Source: JAISGQ01 sp045604155
Lineage (GTDB): Bacteria; Bacillota; Clostridia; Oscillospirales; Acutalibacteraceae
Direction of reading: 5' to 3'
Length of the DNA stretch: 64,000 nt
Assembly: GCA_045604155.1 (NCBI GenBank)
Contig: JAZUNN010000044.1
Span: 1 to 64,000, forward strand
Of the stretch, positions 15,556 through 23,706 are shown piece by piece (the stretch's first letter is position 1; each line of letters starts with the position of its first letter). Under the pieces are notes generated by a model. It did no database searches and was not told the origin of the DNA. It worked only from the letters and a program-made list of their open reading frames with translations. A program made the position numbers and the translations under genes.

Positions 15556-16532
15556 TATACATAATAGACGATTTTGTGAAAATTAGGATAAATACTTAAA
15601 AATTCATCAAGTGTACTACGACTTTTGCTTCCGGGGTCATTGATGTAGAAATTCTGTGCTTTGACAGAGCCTCCGTTGTAACCTGTAACAACAACCCAGT
15701 GCTGGCTTCCGTTGTTCTTTTTGCATCCGATTATTACTGGTTTTCCTTTCTGGAGAAGACCACGGATAGTATAAAGATAATCTTTCGAGTTTGTTACTGC
15801 AGTATAGTCTGAGGGCCAGTATAGCGATCCGGATGAAGAATAAGTCAATCTTCGGGACATTACATCAGGAGTGATTACCGAGGCTTTACGATAACTTTCA
15901 GCCATTGCCAGAGCTGTAGTGGTACATCCGATACTGCCAATGGTTTTGCCGGAAGAACCAAGCTTTATATCTGACCATCTCGGGTCGGTTTGTTTGTAAT
16001 CAGAGACAGAAAGACGAATTTCAGAAGTATTCCTGCTTTTTATGTAATTGCTGCTTACATATCCGATTTGTGTTCCGTCATACAGTATTCTTGAAAAATT
16101 TCCGTGATCTGATATCTTTACTACGTCACTTCCGTTTTTTAGCTTTGTTTTAACCGGGTAAGAGGTGGATGGACCGGTTCGTACATTCAGCGATCCGCCA
16201 AGTGTGCTTACAGATACATTCTTGCTTGAGGCAACAGGGGATATATACGAAGAATGACAGTATCCGAATTTATCTTTACCGAATTTTATTTTCCACCACA
16301 ATCCGTTTTTTGATATGAGAGTGATGAAGCTTCCGTTTTTTAATCTGCTTAAAACTGCTGATGATGTGGTGGCATCTGATCGAATGTTCAGCTGTCCTGA
16401 TGCTGTTGTAACTTTTCCGGCAGGGTAGGCTGAGGCTGCATTGACCTGCACGGAGAATACAGGCAATGAAGACATAATGAAAAGAAATACAAGCACAAAA
16501 ATAATTGATCTGAATAATTTGCCTTTAAACAT
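15555..16532 (-). CDS. Secreted protein with two SH3 domains and a C39-like peptidase domain
   Basis: A 325-residue exported protein. A signal peptide ending near NAASA (residue 35) is followed by two bacterial SH3 repeats with LNIRSDATT and LNVRTGPST (about 38-98 and 105-165), then a papain-like C39-type domain. GSIGCTTTALAM gives the probable nucleophile Cys 203, SQHWVVVTGY His 278, and YINDPG Asp 299. The SH3 domains would bind peptidoglycan. The enzyme may cut wall peptides or a secreted protein. It is transcribed divergently from a lytic transglycosylase, so the two may be co-regulated. The AAAGGAGTCG ribosome binding site is good. Confidence 0.88.
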   Translation of the reverse strand: MFKGKLFRSIIFVLVFLFIMSSLPVFSVQVNAASAYPAGKVTTASGQLNIRSDATTSSAVLSRLKNGSFITLISKNGLWWKIKFGKDKFGYCHSSYISPVASSKNVSVSTLGGSLNVRTGPSTSYPVKTKLKNGSDVVKISDHGNFSRILYDGTQIGYVSSNYIKSRNTSEIRLSVSDYKQTDPRWSDIKLGSSGKTIGSIGCTTTALAMAESYRKASVITPDVMSRRLTYSSSGSLYWPSDYTAVTNSKDYLYTIRGLLQKGKPVIIGCKKNNGSQHWVVVTGYNGGSVKAQNFYINDPGSKSRSTLDEFLSIYPNFHKIVYYV

Positions 16533-16652
16533 ATATCGACTCCTTTCGTGATTGATTTTAACATGACAGGCATATATTTTTCATTGAATAAATTATGGAA
16601 AAAGGTAATAATCAAAAGCTTCTGTGCATATATTTTCTCAGGAGGATTAATT

Positions 16653-17435
16653 ATGAAAAGAATACTGGTTTTATTATTTATTGTACTTGCTTTTTTCTCA
16701 TCTGCTCATGTTATGCCTGTGAAAGCAGAGTCTGTTCCCAAATCATTGATTACTGCTGTTTACAAGCCGCTTAAATATGGTTCAAAAGGAACATCGGTCA
16801 AAAAGCTTCAGACAAGGCTTGCATATCTGGGGTATTACAGTGGTAATATTGATGGCAAATATGGACCTTTGACAAAATCTGCTGTAAAGAATTTTCAGAA
16901 AACTGCCGGGTTGAAAGTGTCAGGGACAGCAGGGAATGCAACACAGACTGCATTGTTCGACACACTTGCACCCTGCAATGAAAATGCTGTATCTTATTCT
17001 GTAAAGTATATTGGGAGCGACCGATATTATAATATAAATCTTTCTGATAAAGAGCAGGATTACGTCAGAACAGTATGTAAAAAATATAATGTATCATTTG
17101 AGATGGTACTCTCTTTGATGAAGGTCGAAAGCGGATACAGAAAAACAGTCAAATCCAAAACAAATGATTACGGTATAATGCAGATAAACAAGGGGAATCA
17201 CAAATTTTTGAGCAAAAAATTAGGCGTCAAAAATTTTCTTGATTTCGAGGAAAATACCAAGGCGGGAGTTTATATGCTTTCAAGGTATACAGCAAAACAT
17301 TCCGATATTCATAAGGTGCTTATGTGCTATAATCTTGGAGAAGGTGCTGCATCAAAAAAATGGAAAAAAGGAACACTTCAGACTTCATACAGCCTGAAGG
17401 TTGTTGCAGCAATGGAACAGCTTGAAGTAAAATAA
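16653..17435 (+). CDS. Secreted peptidoglycan-binding lytic transglycosylase
   Basis: A 260-residue protein started at ATG 16653 behind CAGGAGG; the in-frame ATG at 16548 would put the signal peptide internally. Signal peptide about residues 1-25. A PG_binding_1 domain (about 40-103) contains GSKGTSVKKLQTRLAYLGYY and IDGKYGPLTKSAV. A goose-lysozyme/SLT-type domain (about 130-255) has SLMKVESGY with catalytic Glu 159, NDYGIMQIN and MCYNLGEG. It should cleave the MurNAc-GlcNAc glycan bond non-hydrolytically. The divergent SH3/C39 gene lies 120 bases away. Confidence 0.92.
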   Translation: MKRILVLLFIVLAFFSSAHVMPVKAESVPKSLITAVYKPLKYGSKGTSVKKLQTRLAYLGYYSGNIDGKYGPLTKSAVKNFQKTAGLKVSGTAGNATQTALFDTLAPCNENAVSYSVKYIGSDRYYNINLSDKEQDYVRTVCKKYNVSFEMVLSLMKVESGYRKTVKSKTNDYGIMQINKGNHKFLSKKLGVKNFLDFEENTKAGVYMLSRYTAKHSDIHKVLMCYNLGEGAASKKWKKGTLQTSYSLKVVAAMEQLEVK

Positions 17436-17440
17436 AAAAA

Positions 17441-17474
17441 CAAAGGCTGCAAGACTTTGCGGCCTTTGTTTTTT
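17441..17474 (+). terminator. Intrinsic terminator after the transglycosylase
   Basis: CAAAGGC (17441-17447) pairs with GCCTTTG (17462-17468), extended by inner GCAA/TTGC pairing, followed by a T-run. Confidence 0.8.
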
Positions 17475-17505
17475 ATGAATTAATTTGAAAAATTTAATAT
17501 TTACA

Positions 17506-17534
17506 TTGTCTTTATCTTTTATTTGTGATATAAT
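17506..17534 (+). promoter_or_regulatory. Sigma-A promoter
   Basis: TTGTCT (17506-17511), 17 bases, consensus TATAAT (17529-17534), 30 bases before the membrane protein start. Confidence 0.65.
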
Positions 17535-17563
17535 ATAACAAGCATTGATAAGGAGGATTTTTA

Positions 17564-18121
17564 ATGTTCACGGATGTTGTTTTTGAACAGATTATCAAGA
17601 AAAAGTTTGAGGCGAAGGACTATCTCAAAGCTTTGCTGTATATGTTTTTAGGTATATTTTTACCTACTCTTTTTGTTTTCCTGCTTGCTTTATTCTTTGG
17701 GCTTGGAGTAGTTATTGTAAATCTCCTTCCATTTGTGGTTCTGATTTATCTTGCTGGATTCATCATGATGATTGGTCTTATCAGAAATCTTTCCATCGAG
17801 TATGAATACACATTTGTTAACGGTGATCTTACCATCGATAAGATAATCGCAAAGAAGAAAAGAAAGAGAATGCTTGCATTCGATGTAAAACTTGTTGAAG
17901 ATATGGGAATCTATGAATCAGGCAAGTTTGCAGGCGAAAAAGATGTAACCAAGCTGATTTATACGGATACTTACTCTGGTGAAGGCGATCTATATCTTGA
18001 TTTCCGTCATGTTTCAATCGGCAGAACAATTGTTGTTATTAAGTCAAGTGAAAGAATCGGCAAGGCACTGAAGCCTTTTGTAAAGAGAAGTCTGCATAAG
18101 GAAGTTTTTCCTGATCTTTGA
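17564..18121 (+). CDS. DUF6106-like membrane protein
   Basis: A 185-residue protein with two transmembrane helices (about residues 22-46 and 49-72) and a soluble C-terminal domain. That domain contains NLSIEYEYTFVNGDLTIDKI, a lysine/arginine-rich AKKKRKRM patch and a closing basic helix. It resembles clostridial proteins grouped as DUF6106; I make that link from the N-terminal FVEQ-like opening and the EYEYTFVNGDLTID segment, with moderate certainty. The soluble part has the feel of a PH-like domain. It is a single gene with its own promoter, AAGGAGG site and hairpin terminator. Function unknown. Confidence 0.75.
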   Translation: MFTDVVFEQIIKKKFEAKDYLKALLYMFLGIFLPTLFVFLLALFFGLGVVIVNLLPFVVLIYLAGFIMMIGLIRNLSIEYEYTFVNGDLTIDKIIAKKKRKRMLAFDVKLVEDMGIYESGKFAGEKDVTKLIYTDTYSGEGDLYLDFRHVSIGRTIVVIKSSERIGKALKPFVKRSLHKEVFPDL

Positions 18122-18126
18122 TAATC

Positions 18127-18158
18127 AATAAGCGCACAGAACACTGTGCGCTTATTTA
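18127..18158 (+). terminator. Hairpin terminator
   Basis: The perfect 13-bp stem AATAAGCGCACAG / CTGTGCGCTTATT with an AACA loop; the T-tract is weak. Confidence 0.75.
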
Positions 18159-18174
18159 ATGTGAGGTGATACAA

Positions 18175-19710
18175 ATGATTTTAAATTCACAGATGACTAA
18201 GTTTGTGGAAGAACGCTGTGTGGATGAAGGAACAGAGCATATTGAGCTTATGACAAGGGCAGGAGCTGCTGTTGCTAAGTTTGCAGTTGAAAATTATGAT
18301 GCAGCACGAAAAAGTGTTGCGGTACTTTGCGGCAGAGGAAATAACGGCGGAGATGGTTTTGCTGTTGCAGCGCTGCTTGCAAAAAACGGAGCAAAGGTAA
18401 GAATGCTTCTGACTCATGGATATCCGACAACACCGGATGCCATTGATCTTTTTGGCAGAGCAGAGAGAGCAAAGATAAAATGTCTGCTTTATAACGTTCA
18501 GGAAGACAGAGAGGATTTTTTCAGGACATTACAGGTTGCAGATATTATTATTGATGCAGTATGCGGAACCGGATTTAACGGAACGCTTGATGAAAATCTT
18601 TCTGAGATATTTGAACACGTAAATATATCTAAAGCAAAGGTTATAGCAGTTGATGTACCAAGTGGAGTTCATGCAGATACCGGATGTGCTGAAAAAAGTG
18701 CGGTAAAAGCTGATGCAACCATAACTTTTACAACAAAGAAGCCTTGTCATATTATCTATCCAGGTGCACAGAATTGCGGTAAAGTCCATGTTGCTGACAT
18801 TGGAATAGATATATCATGTGTATCAAATAAAGATTGTTGTATTGAGGTCTTTGATTTTCAGAATGCAAGATTATGCTTTCCGCCGAGAAAAAACAATACT
18901 CATAAAGGGGATTACGGAAAACTTCTGGTTATCTGCGGAAGTGAGTCAATGCCGGGAGCAGCTGTTTTTGCAATCAGAGCAGCAGTCCGTTCCGGAGTAG
19001 GACTTGTGAAAACTGTAATTCCTGAGAAATGTGTTCCTGTTGTAGCTTCACATGTACCCGATACAACATTTCTTGCTTTGCAGTCTGACATTCAAGAGCT
19101 TAATGAAACCGATAAAACAAATATTCTCAATGAATTGAAAACATCTACAGCATGCCTTATCGGATGCGGTATCGGCGTAAGTGAAAGAGCGAAACAGATA
19201 GTTGAACTGGTTGCAGAAAATGCTGAAATCCCTCTTATTATTGATGCAGATGCAATTAATTGTATTGCTCAGAATCCTGATATTTTAACAAAAGCAAAAG
19301 CGGAAATTATCATTACTCCTCATCCCGGAGAAATGGGAAGACTTACGGGAAAAAAGGCAGAAGAAGTTCAAATGAACAGACTCGAAACAGCCATTGATTT
19401 TTCAAAGCATAAAAATATAATTGTTGTTCTGAAAGGGGCTAATACAATTATTGCATACCCTGACGGTAAAGTTTTTGTCAATACTACGGGAAATCCGGGC
19501 ATGGCAAAGGGTGGGAGCGGTGATGTGCTTGCAGGTCTGATTTCTTCACTCAGAGCTCAGGGTAAAAATGCAAGTGATGCTGCTTCATGCGGTGTTTTTA
19601 TTCATGGAGAATGCGGAGACAGAGCAGCTGAAAAATATTCAGTCAGTTCAATGACTCCCTGTGATATGATTGAAATGCTGCCTTCTGTTTTTTCTGATCT
19701 TGAAAGATAA
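18175..19710 (+). CDS. nnr: Bifunctional NAD(P)HX epimerase / NAD(P)HX dehydratase
   Basis: A 511-residue fusion that repairs hydrated NADH and NADPH. The N-terminal YjeF/NnrE epimerase part (about 1-215) has GRGNNGGDGFAVAALL, IDAVCGTGFNGTL and VDVPSGVHADTG. The C-terminal ADP/ATP-dependent NnrD dehydratase (ribokinase-like, about 235-505) has HKGDYGKLLVICGS, AIRAAVRSGVGLVK, IITPHPGEMGRLTG and NPGMAKGGSGDVLAGLI. I use ATG 18175 behind GAGGTG rather than the GTG at 18166 that lies within that site. The length is normal for fused bacterial Nnr. It converges on rex with a shared terminator. Confidence 0.95.
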   Translation: MILNSQMTKFVEERCVDEGTEHIELMTRAGAAVAKFAVENYDAARKSVAVLCGRGNNGGDGFAVAALLAKNGAKVRMLLTHGYPTTPDAIDLFGRAERAKIKCLLYNVQEDREDFFRTLQVADIIIDAVCGTGFNGTLDENLSEIFEHVNISKAKVIAVDVPSGVHADTGCAEKSAVKADATITFTTKKPCHIIYPGAQNCGKVHVADIGIDISCVSNKDCCIEVFDFQNARLCFPPRKNNTHKGDYGKLLVICGSESMPGAAVFAIRAAVRSGVGLVKTVIPEKCVPVVASHVPDTTFLALQSDIQELNETDKTNILNELKTSTACLIGCGIGVSERAKQIVELVAENAEIPLIIDADAINCIAQNPDILTKAKAEIIITPHPGEMGRLTGKKAEEVQMNRLETAIDFSKHKNIIVVLKGANTIIAYPDGKVFVNTTGNPGMAKGGSGDVLAGLISSLRAQGKNASDAASCGVFIHGECGDRAAEKYSVSSMTPCDMIEMLPSVFSDLER

Positions 19711-19743
19711 AAAATGCAGCCACTTTCGTGGCTGCATTTTTTA
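19711..19743. terminator. Bidirectional intrinsic terminator
   Basis: AAAATGCAGCCAC (19711-19723) pairs with GTGGCTGCATTTT (19728-19740). It serves nnr on the plus strand and the acn-icd-rex operon on the minus strand. Confidence 0.9.
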
Positions 19744-20382
19744 TTATTTATCAATATTTTCGTTCATACGGTAGCAGAGGGTCATAAGACTATCTGTAAG
19801 ATGAACATTTTCCATAATGACATCATCGTATTTTAAAGTGAGATCAAAATGTGAAAAGTTCCAGAATGAACGTACACCTGAATTATAGAGTATTTCTGCA
19901 ATAGGTTCGGCACTTTCATAGGGAAGGCAGAGGAAAGCGCAATCAGGCTTGTTGTCATTGCAGTAATCAGAAAGTTCAGATACATTTCTGACAGCTACAG
20001 ACCCGATTTCATTGCCGATGATTTCGGGGTTATTGTCAAATACAGCATCCAGAATAAAACCTCTGTCGGGGAAAGAAATATGGCTGGCAACAGCCTTTCC
20101 AAGATTTCCAACACCTATAAGTACCGCTTTGAAACGATTATTAAGACCAAGAATCTTACCTATCTCAAAATGCAGTTTATCAATATCATAGCCATATCCC
20201 TGCTGTCCGAATCCGCCGAAACAGTTAAGGTCATGACGTATCTGAGATGCTGTCAGACCCATACGTGAAGCAAGTTCTCCTGAGGAAATTCGGTTTATAC
20301 CGGAATCCTTAAGTCTGCCGAGAAATCTATAATATCTTGGAAGTCTGCGAATAACTGAGATGGAAATTTTTTCGTTTGACAT
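19744..20382 (-). CDS. rex: Redox-sensing transcriptional repressor Rex
   Basis: A 212-residue homodimeric repressor that senses the NADH/NAD+ ratio. The N-terminal winged helix (about 1-80) includes VIRRLPRYYRFLGRLKDSG, ISSGELASRMGLTASQIRHD and FGGFGQQGYGYD. The Rossmann domain has KAVLIGVGNLGKAVASH. Length and motifs are those of standard Rex. It is the last gene of a minus-strand operon after aconitase and isocitrate dehydrogenase (20 bases between). A Rex-type operator overlaps the operon promoter, so Rex probably controls its own synthesis together with these two enzymes. Confidence 0.95.
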   Translation of the reverse strand: MSNEKISISVIRRLPRYYRFLGRLKDSGINRISSGELASRMGLTASQIRHDLNCFGGFGQQGYGYDIDKLHFEIGKILGLNNRFKAVLIGVGNLGKAVASHISFPDRGFILDAVFDNNPEIIGNEIGSVAVRNVSELSDYCNDNKPDCAFLCLPYESAEPIAEILYNSGVRSFWNFSHFDLTLKYDDVIMENVHLTDSLMTLCYRMNENIDK

Positions 20383-20402
20383 GGCTTATTAGCTCCTTGT
20401 CT

Positions 20403-21578
20403 TTATTTGCAGATTTTCTCAACGGTCTCCATGATGTAATCGCCGAACTCGCTGCAGGTGCAGCCGGTGTCACGGCCGGTGATGGTGAGCTTCTTTTCAA
20501 TAAACATACAGAAATCAAGTGCTTTCTCAAGATCGTCTGCCTGCTTCTGGAAGCCGATGTGGGAGAGGAGCATAACGGTTGCACGAAGCATGGAACAGGG
20601 GTCAGCATAGCAGCCTCTTCCTTCTTCCATCATTCTGGGAGCAGAACCGTGGATAGCCTCAAACATGGAGTAACGCTTGCCGTAGTTTGCGCTGCCTGCG
20701 GTACCTACACCGCCCTGGAACTCAGCGGCCTCATCTGTAAGAATATCGCCGTAGAGGTTGGGGAGAATGAATACCTTGAAGTCACGACGACGCTTTTCGT
20801 CGATAAGCTTTGCGGTGGTGATATCAATGTACCAGTCATCGGTAGTGATTTCGGGATATTCCTTGCCGATTTCCTTGCAGAGACGGAGGAACTTACCGTC
20901 GGTGGTCTTTACAACGTTTGCCTTGGTGATGATGGAAACTCTGTCCTTGCCGTTCTTCTTTGCATACTCATAAGCAAGTCTTGCAATTCTCTCAGTACCC
21001 TGAGTGGTGGTAACGGTGAAGTCAACAGCAAGATCGGCGGTTACATTGGTGCCGTCGGAGCCGAGTGTGTAAGCGCCTTCGGTGTTCTCACGGAAGAAGG
21101 TCCAGTCGATGCCCTGATCGGGAACCTTTACAGGACGGACGTTAGCAAATAGGTCAAGCTCCTTGCGCATTGCAACGTTTGCGCTTTCGATGTTGGGCCA
21201 GGGATCGCCTGCTCTGGGAGTGGTAGTGGGACCCTTGAGGATAACGTGACATTCCTTGAGTTCTGCAAGAACATCATCGGGAATGGGCTTCATGACAGCA
21301 ACACGGTTCTCAATGGTAAGACCGTCGATGTAGCGAAGCTCGACCTTGCCGCTTGCAACCTCGTCCTTGAGAAGGAACTCAAGAACTCTTGCGGATTCCT
21401 TGGTGATGACAGGACCGATGCCGTCGCCGCCGCAGATACCTATGATGATCTTGTCGAGTTTTTCAAAGTCAACGAAATCATCGCCGTTCTTCATTCTGTC
21501 AACACGCTCAAGCTGCTTGAGCATAACTTTTTCAAACTGCGCAACGGCAGCTTCAATTCTCTTGTCCATTTTGAACAC
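20403..21578 (-). CDS. icd: Isocitrate dehydrogenase (isocitrate/isopropylmalate family)
   Basis: A 391-residue beta-decarboxylating dehydrogenase. GICGGDGIGPVI opens the fold. FFRENTEGAY is the substrate-binding segment typical of isocitrate rather than isopropylmalate enzymes, and LPNLYGDILTDEAAEFQGGVG holds the metal-binding aspartates. FEAIHGSAPRMMEEGR forms the cofactor loop. It should convert isocitrate to 2-oxoglutarate. Cofactor choice (NAD or NADP) is not clear from the loop. It begins three bases after the aconitase stop and is followed by rex. Its codons are richer in G/C-ending forms than those of neighbouring genes, as expected of high expression. Confidence 0.88.
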   Translation of the reverse strand: MFKMDKRIEAAVAQFEKVMLKQLERVDRMKNGDDFVDFEKLDKIIIGICGGDGIGPVITKESARVLEFLLKDEVASGKVELRYIDGLTIENRVAVMKPIPDDVLAELKECHVILKGPTTTPRAGDPWPNIESANVAMRKELDLFANVRPVKVPDQGIDWTFFRENTEGAYTLGSDGTNVTADLAVDFTVTTTQGTERIARLAYEYAKKNGKDRVSIITKANVVKTTDGKFLRLCKEIGKEYPEITTDDWYIDITTAKLIDEKRRRDFKVFILPNLYGDILTDEAAEFQGGVGTAGSANYGKRYSMFEAIHGSAPRMMEEGRGCYADPCSMLRATVMLLSHIGFQKQADDLEKALDFCMFIEKKLTITGRDTGCTCSEFGDYIMETVEKICK

Positions 21579-21581
21579 TCC

Positions 21582-23510
21582 TTATGCGTTTTCTCTGGTG
21601 TAGTCAAGGAGACCGCCTGCAAGCAGGATGTCACGCTGACGCTCGGAAATATTGCAGGTAACAGTGAACTCTGTACCCTTGGTTACATTTTTTACAGTGA
21701 TGTCGCTGAGACCGACGAGAGAACGAACATCGCCGATTACGAGCTCATCCATCTGATCGATGGTATCGTAATCATCGGGATTCTTGAAGGTGAAGGGGAT
21801 GATGCCTGCGTTTACAAGGTTAGCCATGTGGATTCTTGCAAAGGACTTTACGATAACAGCCTTCACACCGAGATACAGAGGAACGAGAGCTGCATGCTCA
21901 CGGGAAGAACCCTGGCCGTAGTTGCTGCCGCCGATAACGATACCCTTGCCTTCAGCCTTGCATCTTTCGGGGAATTCCTTGTCGCATACGCCGAAGCAGT
22001 ACTGGGAAAGATAAGGAATATTGGAACGATAGGGGAGAATCTTGGAGCCTGCAGGCATGATGTGGTCAGTGGTGATGTTGTCGCCAACCTTGAGCACAGC
22101 CTTGGCGCTGATTTCAGCAGGCATGGGCTCGGTTGCGGGGAAGGGCTTGATGTTGGGACCACGGAGAATTTCAACACTGTCCATTTCCTCAACGGGGGCA
22201 GGAGCAGTAATCATGTTGTCGTTTATGAGGAAAGCCTTGGGAAGATCGATTGCAACTGCATCACCAAGCTTGCGAGGATCGGTGAATACACCTGCGATTG
22301 CGCTGACTGCAGCGGTTTCGGGGCTTACGAGGTAAACCTGACCGTCTGCGGTGCCGCTTCTGCCTTCAAAGTTACGGTTGAAGGTACGCAGGGAAATACC
22401 CTTGGAGTTGGGAGACTGCCCCATGCCGATGCAGGGACCGCATGCGCATTCAAGGATTCTGGCGCCGGAAGCAATAATATCAGCAAGTGCACCGTTCTGA
22501 GCAAGCATATTATAAACCTGCTTGGAGCCGGGAGCGATACCGAGGCTGACATCGGGATGGACGGTCTTGCCCTTGAGGATAGCTGCGACTCTCATAAGGT
22601 CAAGGTAACTTGAGTTTGTGCAGGAGCCGATAAGTACCTGATCGATCTTCTTGCCGTCGAGTTCTTCGATGGAGATGATATTGTCAGGGCTGTGAGGTGC
22701 AGCTGCAAGAGGCTGGAGAGAGGAGAGGTCAATCTCATAAGTCTCATCATAAACTGCGTCTTCATCTGCCTTGAGCTCTACCCATACATCTTCTCTGTCC
22801 TGAGCCTTGAGGAAGGAACGAGTAATGTCATCGGAGGGGAAGATTGAGGTTGTAGCACCGAGCTCAGCACCCATGTTTGTAATGGTAGCTCTTTCCGGAA
22901 CAGAAAGGGTAGCAACGCCTTCTCCGCCGTACTCGATGATCTTGCCTACACCGTTCTTGACGGTGAGAAGCTTGAGAACTTCGAGGATAACGTCCTTTGC
23001 GCTGACCCAGGGAGAAAGAGAACCTTTAAGGTTGATTCTGACCATTTTGGGCATTGTGATATAGTAAGCACCGCCACCCATGGAAACAGCAACATCAAGT
23101 CCGCCTGCACCCATAGCCAGCATACCGATACCGCCGCCGGTGGGGGTGTGGCTGTCGGAGCCGATAAGGGTCTTGCCGGGAGCGCCGAATCTTTCAAGAT
23201 GTACCTGATGGCAGATACCGTTGCCGGGACGGGAATACCAGATGCCGTGTTTTTTTGCAACGCTCTGGATATATCTGTGGTCATCTGCATTTTCAAAGCC
23301 TGTCTGCAGAGTGTTGTGGTCTATGTAAGCAACAGAACGCTCTGTTTTTACTCTGGGAACTCCGATAGCTTCAAATTCAAGATAAGCCATTGTTCCGGTT
23401 GCGTCCTGAGTAAGTGTCTGATCGATACGCAGACCGATTTCCTCACCGACGTTCATTTCGCCGGAAAGCAAATGGTTCTTGATGATTTTCTGCGCAATAG
23501 TGTAGCCCAT
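21582..23510 (-). CDS. acn: Aconitate hydratase
   Basis: A 642-residue [4Fe-4S] enzyme interconverting citrate and isocitrate. The start is ATG 23510 (MGYTIAQKI) behind GAGGTG, not the GTG at 23519 that overlaps the site. Seen: SDSHTPTGGGIGMLAMGAGG, GSCTNSSYLDL (first cluster cysteine) and CACGPCIGMGQSP (the other two), and the C-terminal swivel domain with NYGQGSSREHAALVP and KSFARIHMANLVN. The length and the fused swivel match the compact aconitase type common in clostridia, shorter than the 890-residue AcnA. With the next gene it makes 2-oxoglutarate from citrate, presumably for glutamate. No citrate synthase is in the window. Confidence 0.95.
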   Translation of the reverse strand: MGYTIAQKIIKNHLLSGEMNVGEEIGLRIDQTLTQDATGTMAYLEFEAIGVPRVKTERSVAYIDHNTLQTGFENADDHRYIQSVAKKHGIWYSRPGNGICHQVHLERFGAPGKTLIGSDSHTPTGGGIGMLAMGAGGLDVAVSMGGGAYYITMPKMVRINLKGSLSPWVSAKDVILEVLKLLTVKNGVGKIIEYGGEGVATLSVPERATITNMGAELGATTSIFPSDDITRSFLKAQDREDVWVELKADEDAVYDETYEIDLSSLQPLAAAPHSPDNIISIEELDGKKIDQVLIGSCTNSSYLDLMRVAAILKGKTVHPDVSLGIAPGSKQVYNMLAQNGALADIIASGARILECACGPCIGMGQSPNSKGISLRTFNRNFEGRSGTADGQVYLVSPETAAVSAIAGVFTDPRKLGDAVAIDLPKAFLINDNMITAPAPVEEMDSVEILRGPNIKPFPATEPMPAEISAKAVLKVGDNITTDHIMPAGSKILPYRSNIPYLSQYCFGVCDKEFPERCKAEGKGIVIGGSNYGQGSSREHAALVPLYLGVKAVIVKSFARIHMANLVNAGIIPFTFKNPDDYDTIDQMDELVIGDVRSLVGLSDITVKNVTKGTEFTVTCNISERQRDILLAGGLLDYTRENA

Positions 23511-23542
23511 TGATATCACCTCATAATTTTTCTATGTTACAT

Positions 23543-23571
23543 ATTATCTTATAAAATTACCTTCTTGTCAA
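23543..23571 (-). promoter_or_regulatory. Sigma-A promoter of the acn-icd-rex operon
   Basis: On the minus strand: consensus TTGACA (plus-strand 23566-23571), 17 bases, GATAAT (plus-strand 23543-23548), with the start codon about 33 bases further on. Confidence 0.75.
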
Positions 23572-23582
23572 TCCTTTAACAC
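23565..23582 (-). promoter_or_regulatory. Probable Rex operator overlapping the -35 element
   Basis: The minus strand reads GTGTTAA-AGGA-TTGACAA. The clostridial Rex consensus is TTGTTAA-N4-TTAACAA, so each 7-base half differs at one position (12 of 14 bases match). The right half contains the promoter -35 TTGACA. Since rex is the third gene of this operon, this indicates redox-controlled autoregulation. The site is read by eye and not tested against a matrix. Confidence 0.6.
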
Positions 23583-23623
23583 ATATCAGCATACTAAATA
23601 TTGTGCTTTTTAGGTTGCAGATA

Positions 23624-23652
23624 TTGTTAAATTGTGATATAGTGATTATAAG
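23624..23652 (+). promoter_or_regulatory. Possible promoter of the tepA operon
   Basis: TTGTTA (23624-23629), 17 bases, TATAAG (23647-23652). A second TATAAT at 23683-23688 lies too close to the ribosome binding site to be preferred. Confidence 0.4.
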
Positions 23653-23706
23653 TTGTGTGTGAATATATAAGTTCATAACGGATATAATAGTCCGGAGGTG
23701 AATTAT

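Noticed and set aside
20376..22613. Long open frames on the plus strand opposite isocitrate dehydrogenase and aconitase
   Set aside because: They mirror highly biased codons of the real minus-strand genes, have no family resemblance and no ribosome binding site.
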